A stretch of DNA of 64,000 nt from Tropicibacter alexandrii. Its GTDB lineage: Bacteria; Pseudomonadota; Alphaproteobacteria; Rhodobacterales; Rhodobacteraceae. The DNA lies in the NCBI RefSeq assembly GCF_003667315.2, contig NZ_RCTZ02000006.1:124001-188000 (forward strand), in the 5' to 3' direction. Under the pieces are notes generated by a model. That model was given only the letters and a program-made list of their open reading frames with translations, was not told where the DNA came from and did no database searches. Both the position numbers and the translations under genes were made by a program. This document shows, in pieces, positions 43,579 to 54,601 of the stretch. The stretch's first letter is position 1. Each line of letters starts with the position of its first letter.

Positions 43579-43701
43579 AGGAAAGCGAGTCTGGTAACTG
43601 TAGCCCCCCGCACATGACAGGTGTGCCGAGTCGGCACAAGGATAATCGTGTTTGCGTTGTCGGTTGTTTCCGGACAGGTTGACTCAAAACGGGAGGGGAC
43701 G

Positions 43702-44175
43702 ATGGGTTTGATCTGGGCAGGCGTGCTGATCGGGATCGGCGGGACGGTGGCGATGGACCTGTGGGCTTTGGTCTTGAACCGGGTGTTCGGGCAGGGCTTG
43801 CCGAACTGGGGCAACGTCGGGCGCTGGGTCGGCTGGTTGTTCCGGGGGCGGGTGTTCCACGACGATATCGCCGCGGCGACCCCGGTGCGGGGCGAAGTCG
43901 CCTTGGGCTGGGCGTTCCACTATTTTGTGGGTGTGGTCTATGGCGTGGTGTTCGCGCTGATCGTCGGGCGCGCGTGGTTCGGAGACCCGACGTTCTGGCA
44001 AGCGTGGCTGTGGGGGATCGTGACGATCTCGGGCGGCTGGTTCCTGCTGCACCCGGGACTGGGGCTGGGCTGGGCCTTGTCCAAGGTCGATAAGCCGTGG
44101 AAGGCGCGGGGCATGGGCTTGGTCGCCCATACGGTGTTTGGGTTCGGGATGTGGGTAGTGGCGTTGGTGGGGTGA
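43702..44175 (+). CDS. DUF2938-family integral membrane protein
   Basis: 157 residues, start at 43702 behind GGGAGGGGACG. Four hydrophobic segments. Conserved family blocks: GTVAMDLWALVLNRVFG, LPNWGNVGRWVGW, FHDDIAAATPVRGEVALGW and LHPGLGLGWALSKVDKPW. The function of the family is unknown. It is divergent from the cold shock genes and convergent with the AT-rich membrane gene at 44211. Confidence 0.8.
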   Translation: MGLIWAGVLIGIGGTVAMDLWALVLNRVFGQGLPNWGNVGRWVGWLFRGRVFHDDIAAATPVRGEVALGWAFHYFVGVVYGVVFALIVGRAWFGDPTFWQAWLWGIVTISGGWFLLHPGLGLGWALSKVDKPWKARGMGLVAHTVFGFGMWVVALVG

Positions 44176-44210
44176 TGCAAGAAGAACACCGCCTTCCTGC
44201 GCGACACCCT

Positions 44211-45173
44211 CTATAAATGTCGTGTCTTTGCGCGTGCCGCGCCAAACTTTAGCGCCAGTGCAAAAAGTAGAATAAATTTCCAGAGGTTATCTCGAAAGTC
44301 AACAATCCTCTGCGCCCTCTCTGCGCGTGATTTGTCCCTTGCGATCAGATTCGCAACATACTTCTTTTGCTCCGAGGTCATTCTTGGAGCGTAGCTGTCT
44401 GGGTTGAATGTGTGTGGCTTAACTGGTTTCAGGAAAGTGCAAACAAACGAAGAATAATAAAAACTCTGCATATGCTCTGCGGCTGTTCCGATGTAAGCTC
44501 CGATCTTCTCGTATTCTTCAGAGGTTGTGTGGCGAGTCCAAGATCTCAGTTGTCTATCTCTGAAACTTCGAATTTGTTCGCGTACAACTATGGAGTCTGC
44601 TCGGCTCGTGTATCGATTTGAATTTTTTGCGATTTCGCGCCTCATGTCACGTGCCATGAAGCCAATTACTCCACCGGCCTCTATCATCTTTCCGACTTCT
44701 TGAGAGAAACCCCTGCAGACTGCAGTGGCCGCATCGCCATCATTTTCAAATTGTTGGTCAAAAACAGGGCTCACCTTGCTCGTATACTGCACCATTTCAG
44801 CTGTCGCTCGACAGTACTGGGACACCCTTGCAGATGGGCAGAGTGCATTCGCCTCTTCTACAGTTCTTAGTAGGCTACCTAAGGATTTTCTGAGTTCCAC
44901 AGGAAACGAGATTTCACCCGCGTCGGCACTAACCGAAATAGTTGCACTATTTCGGAATGCTTCTTGGGCTCGGCGTTCAGCGAGTTGCTTGACCTTCTCC
45001 TCGTCAAACGGTGCCGGATTGTAGGATATGAGCAAGATGCCCATCGCCGCCAAGGGAATATATAAAAGGTCGACCCTATCCCACTTTGCTGAATTACTGG
45101 TCCAGTGGCCCAGTAGAAATGATAGGGCGAAAACTAAAACTGCATAAATCGTTAAAGTCTGCCACCCTAGCAA
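44211..45173 (-). CDS. AT-rich membrane-anchored protein of unknown function, probably acquired
   Basis: 320 residues. I choose a TTG at 45173, 7 bases after GAGGT, because earlier in-frame codons lie inside ettA. Two N-terminal membrane helices (LTIYAVLVFALSFLLGHW and VDLLYIPLAAMGILLISY) are followed by a soluble region with a charged helix (DEEKVKQLAERRAQEAFRN) and scattered cysteines (CPSARVSQYC, AVCRGF). A hydrophobic patch NLWKFILLFALALKFGAA lies near the end. Codon use and base composition are visibly richer in A and T than all neighbours, a sign of transfer. It follows ettA by 5 bases and may ride on its transcript. No family recognised. Confidence 0.7.
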   Translation of the reverse strand: MLGWQTLTIYAVLVFALSFLLGHWTSNSAKWDRVDLLYIPLAAMGILLISYNPAPFDEEKVKQLAERRAQEAFRNSATISVSADAGEISFPVELRKSLGSLLRTVEEANALCPSARVSQYCRATAEMVQYTSKVSPVFDQQFENDGDAATAVCRGFSQEVGKMIEAGGVIGFMARDMRREIAKNSNRYTSRADSIVVREQIRSFRDRQLRSWTRHTTSEEYEKIGAYIGTAAEHMQSFYYSSFVCTFLKPVKPHTFNPDSYAPRMTSEQKKYVANLIARDKSRAERAQRIVDFRDNLWKFILLFALALKFGAARAKTRHL

Positions 45174-45178
45174 ATCGG

Positions 45179-46834
<1,656 letters not shown>

Positions 46835-47133
46835 CGTTTCGCTCCCGGAAAAAGACGTTTGATGCGGGTTATCGTGTCTGGTGCGTCCGTGCAATGGCGG
46901 GCGGCAGCATCCCGCGTCGCAAGCGGCCGCTGGTCCGCCTGAAAAACTGTGTCGTGCAATCCGTTGGGCTGCCGCTTCGGCCAAGCGGCTGGGGGCAGGG
47001 GATTTTGCCGCCCCGGCGACGGCCTGGCCCCTGAAAATCGGATTTGCGATTAATTTGATCTAAACCTGTCCGGTTCATGACTTGCTGCCAGTAACGAGAA
47101 ATGCTTGCCGAGAACGGATCGGAGACTCGAGAG

Positions 47134-49548
47134 ATGAGCCAAACTGCCCCGCGCAATTCCACCAATTTCTGGAGCCGCCTTACGCTGAACTGGAAGATGC
47201 CCATCCAGATCGCTGTCCCGACGCTGGCCATCGCGGTTGCGGTTTCGCTGTTCAGCTATTTTCAGGCGAGCAAGGCGCTGGACGAACGCCGTGAGGCAAG
47301 CTTCGAGTCGACGCTGCACCAATATTCCCACGGGCTGAAAACCCTGCAAGAGGAGACGGTCGAGGACCTGCTGCTCAAGGCCGAAGACCGGACCGTGGTC
47401 GAGGCGGTCAAGCTGTTCACCATGGCGTTCGAGCGGATCGGAGAGGGGGCGGGCGACCGTATCCGCGAAATCGCCTCGGCAGAGTCCGTCACGCTGGCCG
47501 AGGAATTGGCCGACCCGACATCGGTCTGGCGGCAGACGCATATCAACTATCACAACACCATGAAACGCTTTCTCGACGCGCGGGGATATTACGACGTGTT
47601 CCTGTTCGATCTGGCCGGCAATGTCGTCTACTCTGTCGCTGCCGAAGCCGATCTGGGCACGAATTTCGTCACCGGCCCCTACGCCTCTTCGGGCTTGGGC
47701 AAGGTGTTTCGGGACGCGCTGCGGGCCGAGGACGGAACGTATGTCGCGACCGCCTTCGAACCTTATCTGGCAAGGGGGGGCGCTCCGGCGCGTTTCGTCG
47801 GCGCCCCGGTCCACGACCAGACAGGGCGCACCATCGGTGTCGTCGCGTTCGAGACTTCGACTGCGCGGTTGAAAAGCCTGATCGGCGACAACGAGTTGCT
47901 GGGCGAGACCGGGCAGGTCTATGTCATGAACGACGATAGGCTGGCGCTGACCCCGGCGCGGTTCGAGGGCGGCCATGCGGCGTTCCAGAAGCTGCCGCCA
48001 AAGCCGTATCTTACGGCCTTGCTGGCCGAGGGCGGCGAAATTTCCCTCGATGATGCCATCGGGCTGCGGGGCGAAGTGGCGGTGGTGCGCTCGCACAGCG
48101 AACCGATCGACGGGACCAACTGGCATCTCATCCTCGAACAGGACAGGGCCGAGGCCATGGCCGTCGAGGCTGAAATGTTCAACAGCTTGCTGATCCAGTC
48201 GGTCGTCGTGCTGCTGGTGGTGCTGGGTGTCGCGTTCTTGGTGGCCCGCCTGCTGACCGGGCGGATTGCGGCGCTGTCGGGCACGGTGACGGCCATCGCA
48301 AACGGGGATTTCGGCGCGGCCAATCCACAGGCCCGGACAGGTGACGAGATTGGGGGCATCGCCCGCGCGCTCGAAAGCTTCAAGTCGGGGCTGGCCGAGG
48401 CAAAGGCCGCCGAACAAGAGCGCGAGTCGCGGGCCCGGCATCAGGAAACCGTCGTCGAGACGCTGCGCAGCGCATTGGCACGCCTGTCCGAAGGCGATCT
48501 GAATTGCCAGATCCACGAGAAGATGGGTGCCGAATACGACGCGTTGCGCGGTTATTTCAATGAAACAGTCCAGTCACTTGGGGTGATCATCGGCGAATTG
48601 CGCGCCAGCGCGGAGGCCATCGATGCGGATGCTCGCGACATGAATGACGGCGCTGACGCTCTGTCGCAGCGGACGGAGAACCAAGCCGCGACCCTCGAAG
48701 AGACCGCCGCCGCCATGGACGAGATCACATCGAGCGTCACCTCCACCGCAGACGGAGCGCAGCGGATCGTCGAGGCGATTTCCGTTGCCCGTGACGAGGC
48801 GCAGCGCGGCGAAGAGGTCCGCAGCCGGGCGGTGCAGGCCATGAGCAAGCTCGAGTCGTCCTCCAAGGAGATCGGCCAGATCATTCAGGTCATCGAGGAT
48901 ATCGCCTTTCAGACCAACCTGCTGGCGCTGAATGCCGGGGTCGAGGCGGCCCGCGCGGGCGAGGTCGGCCGGGGCTTCGCGGTCGTCGCCTCGGAGGTGC
49001 GCTCGCTGGCCCAGCGTTCGTCCGACAGTGCCGCCGAGATCCGCAGCCTGATCGTCAATTCCAACGCCAACGTGACGAATGGCGTGCAACTCGTCTCCGA
49101 GATGGGAGAGGCGATCGAGAAGATACTGGGCGAAGTCGTCTCCGTGTCCGACCGGGTGAAGGATATCGCAGCTGGGGCATCTGATCAGGCGACCGGCTTG
49201 GCCGAGATCAACAACGGCATCGCCATGCTGGACCAAGTGACCCAGCAGAATGCCGCCATGGTCAACGCAAGCGTGGCCTCTGGCCGGGCGTTGCGGGAAA
49301 AGGCGACGGGGCTGCGTTCGCTGGTCGCGCGCTTCCGTATGGACGGTGGTGCCTACGCAAGCGCGACCGTTCCGGCCCGCAAGGCCACGGACCACCGGCC
49401 CAGCCCGCATGCGGACACATCCGACTTGGGCTGGAACAGCGCAGACGCGCAGCCCATAGCCAGCCAAGGCATCGGCGCTGCGGCCATCGGTGGGCTGCCC
49501 CCTGCTGCCCATGCCAAAGGCGGATCGACGCTCTGGCAGGACTTCTGA
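47134..49548 (+). CDS. methyl-accepting chemotaxis protein
   Basis: 804 residues from the ATG at 47134 (GGAG 9 bases upstream). First membrane helix about 24-43, a periplasmic sensor region of about 300 residues (Cache-like, with YDVFLFDLAGNVVYSV), second helix about 352-373, HAMP (GRIAALSGTVTAIANGDF) and a coiled-coil signalling domain. The hairpin tip is EDIAFQTNLLALNAGVEAARAGEVGRGFAVVASEVRSLAQRS. It ends STLWQDF after a flexible linker, matching the CheR/CheB docking pentapeptide type. Ligand unknown. No che genes are nearby. Confidence 0.93.
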   Translation: MSQTAPRNSTNFWSRLTLNWKMPIQIAVPTLAIAVAVSLFSYFQASKALDERREASFESTLHQYSHGLKTLQEETVEDLLLKAEDRTVVEAVKLFTMAFERIGEGAGDRIREIASAESVTLAEELADPTSVWRQTHINYHNTMKRFLDARGYYDVFLFDLAGNVVYSVAAEADLGTNFVTGPYASSGLGKVFRDALRAEDGTYVATAFEPYLARGGAPARFVGAPVHDQTGRTIGVVAFETSTARLKSLIGDNELLGETGQVYVMNDDRLALTPARFEGGHAAFQKLPPKPYLTALLAEGGEISLDDAIGLRGEVAVVRSHSEPIDGTNWHLILEQDRAEAMAVEAEMFNSLLIQSVVVLLVVLGVAFLVARLLTGRIAALSGTVTAIANGDFGAANPQARTGDEIGGIARALESFKSGLAEAKAAEQERESRARHQETVVETLRSALARLSEGDLNCQIHEKMGAEYDALRGYFNETVQSLGVIIGELRASAEAIDADARDMNDGADALSQRTENQAATLEETAAAMDEITSSVTSTADGAQRIVEAISVARDEAQRGEEVRSRAVQAMSKLESSSKEIGQIIQVIEDIAFQTNLLALNAGVEAARAGEVGRGFAVVASEVRSLAQRSSDSAAEIRSLIVNSNANVTNGVQLVSEMGEAIEKILGEVVSVSDRVKDIAAGASDQATGLAEINNGIAMLDQVTQQNAAMVNASVASGRALREKATGLRSLVARFRMDGGAYASATVPARKATDHRPSPHADTSDLGWNSADAQPIASQGIGAAAIGGLPPAAHAKGGSTLWQDF

Positions 49549-49635
49549 CCGCGGATCGGGCACCTTCGGGTGCCCGTTCTTGATGCCGGTCCCCGAAGCG
49601 CCTAAGCCTGTCGGAGGACGACAAGGGGGTGCCGC

Positions 49636-50256
49636 GTGACGACGGAGCGATGTCTGGCCGGAACTGACGGTCTGCGGGTCGGGCTACTGGGCGGGTCCTT
49701 CGATCCGCCGCATACCGGGCACCTGCACCTGTCGCTTGAGGCGCTGAAGCGTTTTGGTCTCGACCGCGTGGTCTGGCTGGTAAGTCCCGGCAATCCGCTC
49801 AAACCCGATGCGCCTGCCGCCATGTCGCGCCGGATGCAGGCCGCCGCAGCCCTGATCGATCATCCGGCGATCTGTGTCAGCGCCTTCGAGGAGCGACAGG
49901 GCACCCGCTACACTGCGGAAACGCTGCGGGCGTTGCAGCATCGCCATCCCAAGGTGCGTTTCACTTGGCTGATGGGGGCGGACAACCTTGCCCAGTTCCA
50001 CAGGTGGCGCGACTGGCAGGACATCGTTGCGCGCGTGCCGATCGGTATCGTCGCGCGCCCCGGACATCGTCAGAAAGGCCTGAATGCCAAAATGGCCCGG
50101 GTCTTTTCCAAGGCGCGTTTGCCAGCCAGCGCCTCGACCGCGCTGGGCGGGGCGCAAGCGCCCGCTTGGTGCTTTGTCAACATGCCGATGCGGGCCGACA
50201 GTTCGACAGCCTTGCGCGCCGAGGGGGCTTGGTCCCGGGTGGCTGCGAAGTTGTGA
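49636..50256 (+). CDS. nadD: nicotinate-nucleotide adenylyltransferase
   Basis: 206 residues from a GTG at 49636. GGSFDPPHTGHL (19-30) is the nucleotidyltransferase (H/T)xGH motif; FTWLMGADNLAQFHRWRDW and the C-terminal MRADSSTALRAEG (ISSTxIR-like) complete the active site. Adenylates nicotinate mononucleotide in NAD synthesis. The 3' end lies 56 bases before the PBP4-type gene. Confidence 0.93.
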   Translation: MTTERCLAGTDGLRVGLLGGSFDPPHTGHLHLSLEALKRFGLDRVVWLVSPGNPLKPDAPAAMSRRMQAAAALIDHPAICVSAFEERQGTRYTAETLRALQHRHPKVRFTWLMGADNLAQFHRWRDWQDIVARVPIGIVARPGHRQKGLNAKMARVFSKARLPASASTALGGAQAPAWCFVNMPMRADSSTALRAEGAWSRVAAKL

Positions 50257-50312
50257 TCAAAATGCCTCAGAGTCCTGTTGAACGCGCTCATGGGATTCGC
50301 TTAGATCGCAGC

Positions 50313-51815
50313 ATGACGAACCGTATTTCCAGACGCTTTTTCCTTGCGGGCGCCGGCGCGCTTGCAGGCCTTTCGGTCGGTCCGGCCCTCGCTGCGGCAC
50401 CGGAGACCTCGCTGCGGCCCGTGGCGCGCGGCGCCGACCTGTTCAAGCTGAGCCAGACACCCGTCGACGAACTGATCGCCAAGGCCCGGCTCAACGGCAC
50501 GGTGGGCTTTGCGGTGTCCGATGTGACCACCGGCGCCGTGCTCGAAGAGCATGGTGCCGAGACCGGTCTGCCCCCCGCCAGTGTCGCCAAGGCGCTGACC
50601 GCCAGCTATGCGCTGGAAACGCTGGGGCCGGGTTTCCACTTCGAAACCCGTATCCTCGCCACCGGTGGCGTGGTCGAGGGCGTCGTGCAGGGGGACCTGA
50701 TTCTGGCCGGGGGTGGGGACCCGACCCTCGATACGGACGCGCTGGCGGGATTGGCGGCGAAGCTGTCCGAGGCGGGCGTGACCGGCGTCAAGGGACGCTT
50801 CCTAGTCTGGGGCGGTGCCTTGCCGGAAATGCGGGATATCGATCCGTTGCAGCCCGACCATGTCGGCTACAATCCTGCGGTGTCCGGGCTGAACCTGAAC
50901 TACAATCGCGTGCATTTCGAATGGCGTCGCGCGGGCGGGGCCTATGATGTCACGATGGAGGCCCGGTCCGCCGCCTACCGACCAGCGGTCAACATGGCCC
51001 GTATGGAGGTCGTCCCGCGCAGCTTGCCCGTTTACACCTATGTCGATCGCGGGGGCCGCGATGAGTGGACGGTCGCAAAAGGCGCATTGGGCGATGGCGG
51101 CGCGCGCTGGTTGCCGGTGCGCAAGCCGGTCCTCTACGCGGGAGAGGTGTTTCAGAGCTTGGCCAAGGCCTACGCGATTTCCCTGTCTCCGCCGGAGCTT
51201 GTGACCGATCTGCCAGAGGGCAGGCTGATGGCGACGCATGAAAGCGCGCCCTTGCGGGTGATCCTGCGTGACATGCTGAAATGGTCGACCAACCTGACCG
51301 CAGAGGTGGTTGGTTTGACGGCATCGCGGGCGCGGATGGGCGCGACGCCTGCCAATCTCAGGGCCTCGGCCGATGAGATGAACCGCTGGGCGCGCGAGAC
51401 GCTTGGCCTGAGCGATATTGCCTTGGTCGACCATTCCGGACTGGGCGAGGATAGCAGGATCAGTGCCGCCGAAATGATGATGGCGCTCGGGAAGCTGCGC
51501 AAGCGCCTCGGGCTCAAGCCGCTGCTCAAGGCGTTCCCCATGCGCGATGCCAAGCGTCGCGTCATCGAGGACCACCCCCTGAAAGTGCATGCCAAGACCG
51601 GGACATTGAACTTCGTCAGTGGTCTTGCGGGCTTCATCGATCTGCCCGACGGGACCGAACTGGTCTTCGCAATCTTCACCGCCGACCACGACCGGCGCGC
51701 CGAGCTGTCGGATGCCGAACGGGAAAATCCCGAAGGCGGCAGCGCCTGGAACATTCGTGCCAAGACGCTGCAGCAAGGCCTGATCGAGCGCTGGGGCGCG
51801 CTCTATTCCGGGTGA
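50313..51815 (+). CDS. dacB: D-alanyl-D-alanine carboxypeptidase/endopeptidase, PBP4 type
   Basis: 500 residues from the ATG at 50313. N-terminal ISRRFFLAGAGALAGL is a twin-arginine-like signal ending PALAAA. Serine penicillin-recognising motifs are S90-VAK93, STN (325-327) and KTG (428-430), family S13. The insert between the first two motifs (about 110-300) is the PBP4 accessory domain. Trims or cuts peptidoglycan cross-links in the periplasm. Export by TAT would be unusual for PBP4 and deserves checking. Confidence 0.92.
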   Translation: MTNRISRRFFLAGAGALAGLSVGPALAAAPETSLRPVARGADLFKLSQTPVDELIAKARLNGTVGFAVSDVTTGAVLEEHGAETGLPPASVAKALTASYALETLGPGFHFETRILATGGVVEGVVQGDLILAGGGDPTLDTDALAGLAAKLSEAGVTGVKGRFLVWGGALPEMRDIDPLQPDHVGYNPAVSGLNLNYNRVHFEWRRAGGAYDVTMEARSAAYRPAVNMARMEVVPRSLPVYTYVDRGGRDEWTVAKGALGDGGARWLPVRKPVLYAGEVFQSLAKAYAISLSPPELVTDLPEGRLMATHESAPLRVILRDMLKWSTNLTAEVVGLTASRARMGATPANLRASADEMNRWARETLGLSDIALVDHSGLGEDSRISAAEMMMALGKLRKRLGLKPLLKAFPMRDAKRRVIEDHPLKVHAKTGTLNFVSGLAGFIDLPDGTELVFAIFTADHDRRAELSDAERENPEGGSAWNIRAKTLQQGLIERWGALYSG

Positions 51816-51819
51816 ACCG

Positions 51820-52248
51820 TCAGTTCTGAATCACCACCTGCATGTTCTGCTTGCCCACTTCTTGGGTCAGGCGAAACAGCACGGCAGCATGTTCCGGATG
51901 CAGACGCACGCAGCCAGCCGAGGCCGGACGCCCGAGCCGGCTAATCTGATTCGTCCCGTGGATCGCGTAATTCCCGTTGAAGAAGATCGAGTAGGGCATC
52001 GGCGCGTTGTTATACAGGCTCGACTTGTGATGCCGCGACAGCCACTTCGCCGTCCATGTGCCGCGTGGCGTGTACTTGCCCGACCGGGCCGTCGACACCG
52101 GCCAGTTATACGCCACCTTGCCGTTATAGATCACGGTCATGGTCTGGGTGGAAATGTCCACCTTGGCCACCAGCGGCGCGGCGAGCGTTGCCAGCGGCAT
52201 CAGGCACAGGGCGGCCACGCCCAGAACACTGGTCAAAAATCGGTTCAT
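51820..52248 (-). CDS. L,D-transpeptidase (YkuD domain)
   Basis: 142 residues from the ATG at 52248 (GGAGGGACATTA upstream). Signal peptide MNRFLTSVLGVAALCLMPLATLAA, then one YkuD domain. The catalytic motif is His97 (YAIHGT) with S110-AGC113-VR115. The nucleophile is Cys113. Makes 3-3 cross-links or attaches proteins to peptidoglycan. Convergent with the PBP4-type gene with only 4 bases between stops, so two cell-wall enzymes sit tail to tail. Confidence 0.9.
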   Translation of the reverse strand: MNRFLTSVLGVAALCLMPLATLAAPLVAKVDISTQTMTVIYNGKVAYNWPVSTARSGKYTPRGTWTAKWLSRHHKSSLYNNAPMPYSIFFNGNYAIHGTNQISRLGRPASAGCVRLHPEHAAVLFRLTQEVGKQNMQVVIQN

Positions 52249-52449
52249 TAATGTCCCTCCAGGTAGGTTCTGCGTCCAAAAGGGCAGCGGACGTTTTTCT
52301 ACTGAAACAATATTAGCCAATGCTGAAAATTTGAGTCCGGGAATCCTGACCCTGAGCTGCACGAATTGTGACAATCCTGCAATGATTGCACGGGTTTGGG
52401 TCATCCCGGCAGCCAGCGGGACGCTTTTTCCATGCAATTTTGCCGATTA

Positions 52450-52872
52450 TTACAGCGACAGGTGGCGCGCCCGAGCCCCGCGTTCGATCGCGGCGGCGTG
52501 CAGGCGGTCGATGTTCAGCTCATAGCGAATCTCTTCGAGCAGGCGCAGTTCGGTTTCCTGAAGCGTGCCATCCGCCGCGGCGACGTCACAGGCCAGTGCG
52601 TAGGCGGTCTCGAACAAGCGTTCCGGCAGGTTGTCGCGAATCAGGCCAAACAGCGCGTCAAGTCCGTCTTCCTGCTCGAACAGGTCCATGACCAGCGCCG
52701 AGACGACACGCACTCGGTCGGTGTCGTAACTCGCAAAGATCGGCAGCATGTTTACCGCCGAATCGATCTTGACCAGTTCCACGGTGCGCACGTTCTCGTC
52801 CGAGGCAGAAATGGCGATCATCAGGGCCACGAGGCAGTCCTGAGGGGAAAGCGGATGGGCGGTGTCTTGCAT
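52450..52872 (-). CDS. TerB-like protein
   Basis: 140 residues, all helical. CLVALMIAISASDENVRTVELVKIDSAV and ALACDVAAADGTLQETELRLLEEIRYELNI are the paired acidic Asp/Glu motifs of the TerB fold that can bind a divalent metal. TerB proteins occur in tellurite resistance and other stress complexes; no other ter genes are near, so this is a stand-alone member. The 201 bases toward the L,D-transpeptidase gene are AT-rich with no gene. Confidence 0.8.
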   Translation of the reverse strand: MQDTAHPLSPQDCLVALMIAISASDENVRTVELVKIDSAVNMLPIFASYDTDRVRVVSALVMDLFEQEDGLDALFGLIRDNLPERLFETAYALACDVAAADGTLQETELRLLEEIRYELNIDRLHAAAIERGARARHLSL

Positions 52873-52972
52873 CTTGCGGCCTTTCGCATCTGCGGCATTC
52901 GCTGCAATTTATTGACGCGGGAGCCCGCGCACAATAGGAAGCGCGCGTCCATCCCTACAGGAGTGTCTTGAG

Positions 52973-54550
52973 ATGTCCGAACTGCGCGACGCCGCGATGA
53001 GTGCAAAGGCCTGGCCTTTCGAAGAAGCGCGCCGGATTCTCAAACGCTATGAGAAGAAGCCGCCCGAGAAGGGTTACGTCCTGTTTGAAACGGGTTACGG
53101 CCCGTCCGGCCTGCCGCATATCGGGACGTTCGGCGAGGTGCTGCGCACCACGATGATCCGGCGTGCCTTCGAGGTGATCAGCGATATTCCGACGCGCTTG
53201 ATCTGTTTCTCGGACGATCTGGACGGCATGCGCAAAGTGCCGGGCAACGTGCCGCAGCAGGACATGCTGCGCGAGCATCTGCAAAAGCCCCTGACCTCCG
53301 TGCCCGATCCCTTTGGCACGCATGAGTCGTTCGGCCATCACAACAACGCCATGTTGCGGCGGTTCCTCGACACGTTCGGGTTCGAGTACGAATTCTACTC
53401 GGCGACCGAGTTCTACAAGTCGGGCCAGTTCGACGAGATCCTGCTACGCGCGGCTGAAAAGTATGATGACGTCATGGCGATCATGCTGAAATCGCTGCGC
53501 GAAGAGCGCCGTCAGACCTATTCGATTTTCCTGCCGATCCACCCGGAGACGGGGCGTGTGCTGTACGTTCTGATGAAGAATGTCGACGCCGCCAAGGGCG
53601 AGATCACCTTTGACGACGAGGACGGGCGCGAATGGACGTTGCCGGTGACGGGGGGCAACGTGAAACTGCAGTGGAAGCCGGACTTCGGCGCGCGCTGGGC
53701 GGCGCTGGGCGTCGATTTCGAGATGTACGGCAAGGACCATTCGACCAACACGCCGATCTATGATGGCATTTGCCGGGCGCTTGGCGCACGCGCGCCTGAG
53801 CACTTCACCTACGAGCTGTTCCTTGACGATCAGGGGCAGAAGATATCGAAGTCCTCTGGCAACGGCATCTCGATCGACGAATGGCTGACCTATGCGTCGA
53901 CCGAGTCGCTGTCATATTTCATGTTCGGCAAGCCGAAGACGGCCAAGCGGTTGTATTTCGACGTGATTCCGAAGGCGATGGATGAATACCATCAGCAGCT
54001 GCGGGCCTATCCGAAGCAGGATCTGACCGCGCAGTTGAACAACCCGGTCTATCACATCCATAACGGCGATGTGCCCGAAAGCCGGATGGTGGTGCCGTTC
54101 TCGATGCTGTTGAACCTAGCCAGTGCGGCGGGCGCGCATGACAAGGAGACGCTTTGGGGCTTCATCCGCCGCTACGCGCCCGATGCGACCGCCGAGACGC
54201 ATGCCGATCTGGATGCTGCCGCCGGGTATGCGGTGAAATATTGCGAGGACTTCGTGCTGCCGACCAAGACGTTCCGCGCGCCGGACGCACAGGAGCGTGC
54301 CGCGATGGAGGATTTGGCCGAGCAATTGCGCGCCCATGACGGCGCCACGGATGATGAAACCTTGCAAAGCATGGTCTTCGCCGTGGGCAAGGCCCATGGG
54401 TTCGAGAACCTGCGCGATTGGTTCAAGGCGCTGTACGAAGTGCTGCTTGGCCAGTCGCAGGGCCCGAGGTTCGGCGGGTTCATCGCGCTGTATGGCGTGG
54501 CCGAGACCGTTGCGCTGATCGAAAGAGGCCTGAACGGCGAACTGGGCTGA
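52973..54550 (+). CDS. lysK: lysyl-tRNA synthetase, class I
   Basis: 525 residues, AGGAGTG upstream. Class I Rossmann core with HIGT (49-52) as the HIGH motif and KISKS (290-294) as [22 protein letters not shown] and [12 protein letters not shown] are specific to archaeal-type LysRS, which is the normal enzyme of Alphaproteobacteria. Charges tRNA-Lys. Acts as a lineage marker here. Confidence 0.97.
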   Translation: MSELRDAAMSAKAWPFEEARRILKRYEKKPPEKGYVLFETGYGPSGLPHIGTFGEVLRTTMIRRAFEVISDIPTRLICFSDDLDGMRKVPGNVPQQDMLREHLQKPLTSVPDPFGTHESFGHHNNAMLRRFLDTFGFEYEFYSATEFYKSGQFDEILLRAAEKYDDVMAIMLKSLREERRQTYSIFLPIHPETGRVLYVLMKNVDAAKGEITFDDEDGREWTLPVTGGNVKLQWKPDFGARWAALGVDFEMYGKDHSTNTPIYDGICRALGARAPEHFTYELFLDDQGQKISKSSGNGISIDEWLTYASTESLSYFMFGKPKTAKRLYFDVIPKAMDEYHQQLRAYPKQDLTAQLNNPVYHIHNGDVPESRMVVPFSMLLNLASAAGAHDKETLWGFIRRYAPDATAETHADLDAAAGYAVKYCEDFVLPTKTFRAPDAQERAAMEDLAEQLRAHDGATDDETLQSMVFAVGKAHGFENLRDWFKALYEVLLGQSQGPRFGGFIALYGVAETVALIERGLNGELG

Positions 54551-54601
54551 TACAGCCAACGAACTTGCAAAGGGCGTTCGCGTTGCGGGCGCCCTTTTGC
54601 G

